64,000 bases of DNA from Streptomyces actinomycinicus. GTDB taxonomy: Bacteria; Actinomycetota; Actinomycetes; Streptomycetales; Streptomycetaceae. Below, in pieces: positions 59,433-64,000 of the stretch; the stretch's first letter is position 1; each line of letters begins with the position of its first letter. A program made the translations under genes and the position numbers. Under the pieces are notes generated by a model. The model saw only the letters and a list, made by a program, of their open reading frames with translations. It searched no databases and had not been told where the DNA came from. The DNA lies in contig NZ_JAERRK010000002.1 of the NCBI RefSeq assembly GCF_016741775.1, forward strand, positions 186,001 through 250,000, given 5' to 3'.

Positions 59433-59840
59433 ATGGACCGCACCGTCATCGCCTACGTCATCTACCTGGTCGTCAGCGTCGCACTGACCGTCTGGGTGGC
59501 CCGCACGCTCAGCCACAACGGCCGGATCTTCCTCGCCGACGTCCTGCACGGCAACGAGAAGCTCGCGGACGCCGTCAACCACCTGCTGGTGGTCGGGTTC
59601 TACCTCGTCAACCTCGGCTTCGTGGCCCTGTACCTGAGCGACGACAAGACGATCGAGGACACCCGCGGCATCTTCGAGGCCCTGTCGACCAAGCTGGGCG
59701 TGGTCCTGCTCGTGCTCGGCGTGATGCACCTGGGCAACGTGTACGTGCTCAACAAGATCCGCCGGCGCGGGGTGATGGAGCGGGAGCAGGTGCCCCCGGT
59801 CAGCCCGCAGGAGTGGATCGCCCCGACGGCCGGCGCGTGA
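59433..59840 (+). CDS. Small membrane protein, first gene of the DCC/TetR operon
   Basis: 135-aa protein with three hydrophobic segments (VIAYVIYLVVSVALTVWVA; LLVVGFYLVNLGFVALYLS; LGVVLLVLGVMHLGNVYVLN). ADVLHGNEKLADAVNHLLVVG and VMHLGNVYVLNKIRRR supply His residues that might bind metal or heme. ATG 59433 is preferred because the palindromic operators lie directly upstream. Its end overlaps the DCC gene by four bases. No family is recognised; the arrangement suggests a membrane-redox function with the DCC protein. Confidence 0.8.
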   Translation: MDRTVIAYVIYLVVSVALTVWVARTLSHNGRIFLADVLHGNEKLADAVNHLLVVGFYLVNLGFVALYLSDDKTIEDTRGIFEALSTKLGVVLLVLGVMHLGNVYVLNKIRRRGVMEREQVPPVSPQEWIAPTAGA

Positions 59841-60355
59841 CCGCGGTGACCGCCACGACCGGCACACCGGGCCGGGGCGCCACGAGCGCCCCGGTCCGGG
59901 GGCTGACCGTCCTGTACGACGCCGAGTGCGCCCTGTGCACCCACCTGCGCGGCTGGCTGGCCCGGCAGGCGCAACTGGTGCCGCTGGAGCTGGTGCCGGC
60001 GGGCTCCGCCGAGGCCCGCGCCCGCTTCCCGGAACTCGACAACTCCGCCACCCTCGACGAGGTCACCGTGGTCGGCGACGCCGGGCAGGTCTACCGGGGT
60101 CCGCGCGCCTGGATCACCGTCCTGTGGGCCCTGCGCGAGCACCGGCCGCTCGCCCACAAGCTCGCCACCCCGGCCGGCGCCAGGCTGGCCAGGGGAGCCG
60201 TGCTCGCCGCCGCAAAGTGGCGGGAGACGCAGTGGCGGGGCACGCAGTGGAGCGGGCGGACGTACCGCCGGGCCGACGGCTGGTCCTACCACCCGGGCAC
60301 CGGCTGGACGTTCGAGCCGCCGTCCTGTTCGGGGCCCGGCTGCACCACTCGTTAG
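59837..60355 (+). CDS. DCC-family thiol-disulfide oxidoreductase-like protein
   Basis: 172-aa protein of the DCC family (DUF393): LTVLYDAECALCTHLRGWLARQ with the DxxCxxC signature, then LVPLELVPAGSAEARARFPEL and RGPRAWITVLWALREHRPLAHKLATP. The C-terminal tail is Trp/Arg/Thr-rich (WRETQWRGTQWSGRTYRR) and has two more Cys (SCSGPGC). GTG 59837 overlaps the upstream stop (GTGA). A redox role at the membrane is likely; partners are the preceding membrane protein and the TetR regulator. Confidence 0.85.
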   Translation: MTAVTATTGTPGRGATSAPVRGLTVLYDAECALCTHLRGWLARQAQLVPLELVPAGSAEARARFPELDNSATLDEVTVVGDAGQVYRGPRAWITVLWALREHRPLAHKLATPAGARLARGAVLAAAKWRETQWRGTQWSGRTYRRADGWSYHPGTGWTFEPPSCSGPGCTTR

Positions 60356-60366
60356 GCTCTCCTACC

Positions 60367-61104
60367 GTGCCCGCGAAGAACGACGGCCCCGAGGCCGGCT
60401 CCCAGAGCAGCAAGTCCGAGCAGACCCGTGCGCTGATCCTGGAGACCGCGATGCGGTTGTTCCAGGAGCGCGGGTACGACAAGACGACCATGCGGGCCAT
60501 CGCCAAGGAGGCCGGGGTCTCCGTCGGCAACGCCTACTACTACTTCGAGGGCAAGGAACACCTGATCCAGGGCTTCTACGACCGGATCGCCGCCGAGCAC
60601 CAGGCGGCGGCCCGGGCGGTCCTGGAACGGGAGACCGACCTGGAGGCGCGGCTCGCGGGCGTGCTGACCGCATGGCTGGACGTCGCACGGCCGTACCACG
60701 AGTTCGCGGTCCAGTTCTTCAAGAACGCCGCCGACCCCGACAGCCCGCTCAGCCCCTTCTCGCCGGAGAGCGAGCACGCGCGCGAGCAGGCGATCAGCGT
60801 GCACAGGGAGGTCCTGGCCGGCTCCAGGTCCAAGGTGGCCCCGGAACTCAAGGACGTGCTCCCCGAGTTGATGTGGCTCTCCCAGATGGGCCTGGTGCTG
60901 TACTGGATCTTCGACCGCACGGAGGGACGCGAGCGCAGCTACCGGCTGGCCAAGCGCGGGGCCCGGCTCACCGCGCGGGGCGTGTCCCTGGCCCGCTTCC
61001 GCGTACTGCGCCCGCTGGTCCTGGAGGTCCACGAGCTGTTCACGGACTTCCTGCCGGGCATGACGAAGGTCCTGCCGGACCCGGGCCGTGACCGGGGCGA
61101 GTGA
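60367..61104 (+). CDS. TetR-family regulator, likely autoregulator of the DCC operon
   Basis: 245-aa regulator: N-terminal HTH (TRALILETAMRLFQERGYDKTTMRAIAKEAGVSVGNAYYYFEGKEHLIQGFYDRI) and an all-helical ligand domain. GTG 60367 has no ribosome-binding site but TAGGCT ends eight bases upstream, so a leaderless start or coupling with the gene 12 bp before is possible. The twin TTGAAC-n2-GTTCAA palindromes at the operon head are its likely operators. Ligand unknown. Confidence 0.88.
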   Translation: MPAKNDGPEAGSQSSKSEQTRALILETAMRLFQERGYDKTTMRAIAKEAGVSVGNAYYYFEGKEHLIQGFYDRIAAEHQAAARAVLERETDLEARLAGVLTAWLDVARPYHEFAVQFFKNAADPDSPLSPFSPESEHAREQAISVHREVLAGSRSKVAPELKDVLPELMWLSQMGLVLYWIFDRTEGRERSYRLAKRGARLTARGVSLARFRVLRPLVLEVHELFTDFLPGMTKVLPDPGRDRGE

Positions 61105-61139
61105 CCGCCCCGGACGGGCGGCTCCGGGCCGGGGCGGTC
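61103..61139. terminator. Terminator between converging TetR and binding-protein genes
   Basis: Perfect 11-bp stem GACCGCCCCGG/CCGGGGCGGTC with a 15-nt loop that overlaps both stop codons. Confidence 0.85.
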
Positions 61140-62697
61140 AGATCCAGTTCAGCCGCCACAGCCGGAACACGCCCGTGCCGTCCGTCAGGTACTGGCCGCC
61201 GCCCACGTCCTCGGTGCTGACCACGTACTCCTTGCGCTGCCACAGCGGGAGCAGCGGAACGTCCCGGGCCACGGTGGTCTCGATGTCACGGAAGTCGTTC
61301 ACGGCCCGGCTGCGGTCCGCGAACTGCCGGCTGTCCAGGATGAGATGGTCGACCAGCTTGTTGCTGTACCCGGTGCTCATGGTGGAGCCGGTGCCGACGA
61401 GCGGGGCGCCGAATGTGTCCGCGTCGGGATAGTCGGCCACCCAGCCGACCGCCCACGCGTCCATCTTCCCGGCGGCCCAGCGCTTCTGGAAGTCGGTCCA
61501 CTCGTAGCCCTTGACGTCCACCTTGAACAGACCGCTCGTCTCCAGCTGCTTCTTCAGTTCCGCCGCCTCCTGGGCGCCCGCGCCCCGGCCGATGCCGTAG
61601 CCGAGGGTGAAGCGCACCGGCAGGCTCACGCCGGCCTCCGTGAGCAGCGCGCGCGCCTTCTCGGTGCTCGGCGCGGGGTAGGTGTCGAAGAACGACGTGG
61701 TGTGGCCGGTGATCCCGGTCGGGATGAGCGAGTAGAGCGGGTCGACCGTGCCCTCGTAGACCGTCGCCGCCAGCCGCTCGCGGTCGACCAGCCAGGCCAT
61801 CGCGCGACGCACCCGCGCATCGTGCAGCGGGGAGCCGGAGTGGGTGTTGAAGTACAGGTTGCGGGTCTCGGCGCTGTCGGACTCGGTGACCCGCTGCCCG
61901 GGGTCGCTCGGGTTCAGCGCGGACAGCGTCTTCGGCGGCAGCGTCCGGGTGGCGACGTCGACCTGCCGGCCCTTCCAGGCGCGCGCCAGCTTCTCGGAGT
62001 CGGCGTAGTAGCGCAGCTCGATCGGGCGGCCGATGCCGCCCAGGGAGCCCTTGTAGTGCTCGTTCGGCGCGAGGTCCGCCTTCTGGTCCTTGGTGTACGC
62101 CGTGAGCACGTACGGCCCGGTGCCGTCGACGGCGGCGTCCTGGCGCAGGCCGTGGGCCGGGTACTTGTCCTTGTCCACGATCGCGCCGGCACCGGTGGCG
62201 ACCTTCAGCGGGAAGGTGGCGTCCGAGGACGACAGGTGGAAGGTGACGGTGTACCTGCCGTCCGCGGTCACCGTGGCCAGCGTGTCGAACAGGGACGCCG
62301 GGCCGACATCGGAGTTGATCCTCTTGACCCGCTCGAAGGAGTACTTCACGTCCTCGGCCGTCATCTCGCGCCCGCTCGGGAAGGTGATCCCGGAACGCAG
62401 CGTGCACCGGTACGACTTCAGGCCGCTGCCCTCGAAGGCGCAGCTCCGTGCCGCGTCCGGGACCGGTTCGGTGCCGCCCGGCTCGAACGTCAGCAGCGAC
62501 TGGAACACATTGCTGAACAGCGCCCAGGAACCGGCGTCGTAGGCGCCCGCCGGGTCCAGTGCGGTGACGGCGTCCGTCGTACCGACGGTGATGGTCCTGT
62601 TCCCGGAACCCTGTGCCGGCAGCAGCTGCCAGCCGCCGATCCCCACGACGGCGAGCACGAGCAGCGTCACGAGAATCCGCATGCGAACAGATCGCAC
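61138..62697 (-). CDS. Peptide/oligopeptide ABC substrate-binding protein (SBP_bac_5), helix-anchored
   Basis: 519-aa extracellular binding protein of the DppA/OppA family. After a short start comes one hydrophobic helix (RILVTLLVLAVVGIGGWQLLPA) with no lipobox Cys, so it is either cleaved or stays anchored. Family segments are TVGTTDAVTALDPAGAYDAG, LRSGITFPSGREMTAEDVKYSFERVKRI, DGTGPYVLTAYTKDQK and VRRAMAWLVDRERLAATVYEG. GTG 62697 follows GGGGGAGGG; ATG 62682 is an alternative. No permease or ATPase gene is adjacent, so it works with components encoded elsewhere. Confidence 0.88.
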   Translation of the reverse strand: MRSVRMRILVTLLVLAVVGIGGWQLLPAQGSGNRTITVGTTDAVTALDPAGAYDAGSWALFSNVFQSLLTFEPGGTEPVPDAARSCAFEGSGLKSYRCTLRSGITFPSGREMTAEDVKYSFERVKRINSDVGPASLFDTLATVTADGRYTVTFHLSSSDATFPLKVATGAGAIVDKDKYPAHGLRQDAAVDGTGPYVLTAYTKDQKADLAPNEHYKGSLGGIGRPIELRYYADSEKLARAWKGRQVDVATRTLPPKTLSALNPSDPGQRVTESDSAETRNLYFNTHSGSPLHDARVRRAMAWLVDRERLAATVYEGTVDPLYSLIPTGITGHTTSFFDTYPAPSTEKARALLTEAGVSLPVRFTLGYGIGRGAGAQEAAELKKQLETSGLFKVDVKGYEWTDFQKRWAAGKMDAWAVGWVADYPDADTFGAPLVGTGSTMSTGYSNKLVDHLILDSRQFADRSRAVNDFRDIETTVARDVPLLPLWQRKEYVVSTEDVGGGQYLTDGTGVFRLWRLNWI

Positions 62698-62861
62698 GGT
62701 GGTGCCCTCCCCCAGGCCCCTCAAGGCCCTACCCCTGGCCCAGCACGAAGCGGCCACTTCCCCTAAAGTGACGCGGCTCACCTAAGCACACCGCTTTCAC
62801 CCGGGGGAAGGGCTTTCTGACCTGTTAGGGAAGAACTTACCGAGGCGTTGTTTCCCGGCGG

Positions 62862-62880
62862 TTTCACAGCTCCTTCACAG
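62862..62880. promoter_or_regulatory. Direct repeat with 11-bp period, PHO-box-like
   Basis: TTTCACA and CTTCACA stand 11 bp apart, the spacing used by PhoP direct repeats (consensus close to GTTCACC). It lies 165 bp upstream of the binding-protein start and just past the stop of the metallophosphoesterase. Similarity is weak. Confidence 0.3.
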
Positions 62881-62898
62881 GTGTGGGAGCGGTTCCCG

Positions 62899-64000
62899 TC
62901 ATGCGCGCAGGGCAGCCAGTTCGATCACCGTCACGTCCGACGGCGCGCCCACGCGCGTGGGCGGGCCCCAGGCGCCCGCGCCCCGGCTGACGTACAACTG
63001 CGTGTCGCCGTAGCGCTCCAGACCGGCGACCGTCGGGTTGGCCGCGGCGGCGAGGAGGCTGCCGGGCCAGAGCTGGCCGCCGTGGGTGTGGCCGGAGAGC
63101 TGGAGGTCGACGCCGTGCCGGACCGCCTCGTGGATCTGGACCGGCTGGTGGGCGAGCAGTACGCACGCGCGTGCCGGGTCCCGGTCGCCGAGCGCCCTGC
63201 CGAAGTCCGGGCCCTGGCCTTCGCTCTCGCCCTGGAGGTCGTTGACCCCGGCCAGGTCGAAGGACGGCAGTTCGGTGCGGGCGTTCTGCAGCGGGTGCAG
63301 CCCGAGGCCGCGGACCTCTTCGACCCACTGTTCGGCGCCGGAGAAGTACTCGTGGTTCCCGGTGACGAAGTACGCGCCGTGGCGGGCGCGGAGGCCGGCG
63401 AGGGGGGCGGCGGCGGGCCCGAGGTCCTTGACGCTGCCGTCGACCAGGTCGCCGACGACCGCGATCAGATCGGGCTGGGTGGCGTTGACCGTGTCGACGA
63501 CCCTCTGCGCGAAGCCGCGGCCCAGGACCGGGCCCAGGTGGATGTCGCTGACGACGGCGATGCGGAAGCCGTGTGCGGCGCGGGGGAGTTTGGCGAGCGG
63601 GACGGTGACGCGGTTGATCCGGGGGCCGCGGAGGACTCCGTAGGTGCCGTGGCCGACGGTGGCCGTGGCGATGGTGGCCGCGGCGCCGGCGGCGAGGCGG
63701 GCGACGAAGAGGCGGCGGGTGGGGTCCTGGCCGGCCGGTGCTGCCGCCGGCGTACCAGGGGGCTCCGCCCCCTGGACCCCCGTCCCTCGCCCACCCGCCA
63801 CCCGACCCTGTCGGCCGAGAGGTGAACCCACGGGGTTCCCGCCCGGTGCGTCGAACGGCGTACCCGCGAGATTCCCGCCCGGCGAGGCGAGAGGTGAAAT
63901 CGTGGCGTTCTCGCCCGGTGCGGCGAGAGATGGACTCGTGGGCTGCTCGGTCGGTCGGGCGTGGGGTGGGCCGGCTGGGCCTCGCAGGACCCGGTGGAGG
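62899..64000 (-). CDS. Metallophosphoesterase, C-terminal part (5' end outside window)
   Basis: The frame stays open to the right edge, so only the last ~366 codons are visible. The catalytic domain has FRIAVVSDIHLGPVLGRG, IAVVGDLVDGSV, FVTGNHEYFSG, CVLLAHQPVQI and LQLSGHTHGGQ, the complete metal-ligand set of calcineurin-like phosphoesterases (YkuE-like, often with N-terminal membrane helices, not visible here). A possible helix (FVARLAAGAAATIATATVG) precedes it, and before that a Pro/Gly-rich linker with PGGN pieces that contains a dispersed palindrome. Substrate unknown. Confidence 0.88.
   Translation of the reverse strand, partial: LHRVLRGPAGPPHARPTEQPTSPSLAAPGENATISPLASPGGNLAGTPFDAPGGNPVGSPLGRQGRVAGGRGTGVQGAEPPGTPAAAPAGQDPTRRLFVARLAAGAAATIATATVGHGTYGVLRGPRINRVTVPLAKLPRAAHGFRIAVVSDIHLGPVLGRGFAQRVVDTVNATQPDLIAVVGDLVDGSVKDLGPAAAPLAGLRARHGAYFVTGNHEYFSGAEQWVEEVRGLGLHPLQNARTELPSFDLAGVNDLQGESEGQGPDFGRALGDRDPARACVLLAHQPVQIHEAVRHGVDLQLSGHTHGGQLWPGSLLAAAANPTVAGLERYGDTQLYVSRGAGAWGPPTRVGAPSDVTVIELAALRA
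63755..63775. repeat. Dispersed Streptomyces-type palindrome inside a coding linker
   Basis: CCAGGGGGC-TCC-GCCCCCTGG, nine-base arms, followed by ACCCCCG. From memory this is a very common repeated palindrome in Streptomyces intergenic DNA. Here it is read through in frame (VQGAEPPGTP) in the linker of the metallophosphoesterase. Confidence 0.7.

Noticed and set aside
62862..62880. A firm PhoP box controlling the metallophosphoesterase
   Set aside because: The repeats lie past the 3' end of that gene and match the PHO consensus only weakly; kept only as a low-confidence site for the binding-protein gene.
1..64000. tRNA, rRNA, IS elements or a biosynthetic gene cluster such as PKS/NRPS
   Set aside because: No tRNA-like cloverleaf, rRNA sequence, transposase or modular synthase was recognised on either strand; small RNAs cannot be excluded by eye.

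Overview
The window is high-GC actinobacterial chromosome and almost certainly comes from a Streptomyces. GC-rich third codon positions, frequent GTG starts, ATGA/GTGA start-stop overlaps, ECF sigma factors and a recognisable afsQ1-afsQ2-sigQ locus all point that way. From memory, the gene order resembles the S. coelicolor core region running from deoC past sigQ/afsQ to the sdh operon (about SCO49xx to SCO48xx). I could not check this by alignment. No rRNA, tRNA, IS element, prophage or CRISPR array was seen.

Left part (1-25.7 kb): nucleoside catabolism and regulation. The end of deoC is followed by an aldehyde dehydrogenase and an overlapping vestigial aldehyde dehydrogenase. Next come the SigQ sigma factor and the AfsQ1/AfsQ2 two-component system with a lipoprotein, a VanZ-like protein, a PspC protein, adenosine deaminase (add), a LysR/MFS pair, a SigX5-like ECF sigma factor, an AEC transporter and a Uma2 protein. 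A leftward nucleoside uptake and salvage operon follows: a BMP-type binding lipoprotein, an ABC ATPase, two permeases, cdd and deoA. Add, Cdd, DeoA and DeoC would take imported nucleosides to ribose/deoxyribose phosphates and acetaldehyde, which the aldehyde dehydrogenase could oxidise. A near-identical 12-bp palindrome (CTACGCGCGTAG type) lies upstream of add, of the ABC-cdd-deoA operon and of the bmp gene, suggesting one shared regulator encoded elsewhere.

Middle part (25.9-39 kb): surface functions. A small operon encodes a helical protein, a DUF1023-type hydrolase with a helical N-terminus and a lipoprotein. It is followed by a nonulosonic-acid (Kdn/sialic-acid-like) cell-wall polymer cluster: a GT52-like transferase, a NeuB-type synthase, a CMP-nonulosonate synthetase fused to a KdsC-like phosphatase, a putative transferase, a GT2 enzyme, a polysialyltransferase-like protein, a GT29 sialyltransferase homologue whose N-terminus is frameshifted, and an acyltransferase-3 protein. 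From memory this matches the teichulosonic-acid locus of S. coelicolor.

Right part (39-64 kb): a TetR/FAD-monooxygenase pair with twin operators, a LysE exporter, a stand-alone methylmalonyl-CoA-mutase-like large subunit, an L,D-transpeptidase lipoprotein, two paralogous ECF-sigma/membrane-protein cassettes, small uncharacterised genes, a GH20 hexosaminidase, a degenerate UraD-like protein, the sdhCDAB operon with a very strong terminator, an FG-GAP secreted protein, a glyoxalase-fold protein, a TetR-DCC-membrane-protein operon with twin palindromic operators, a peptide-binding protein and a metallophosphoesterase cut by the window edge.

A recurring oddity is short tandem duplication at gene borders. 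At least ten different units (6 to 44 bp) lie in intergenic DNA, and three of them duplicate the last codons and stop codon of the adjacent gene.
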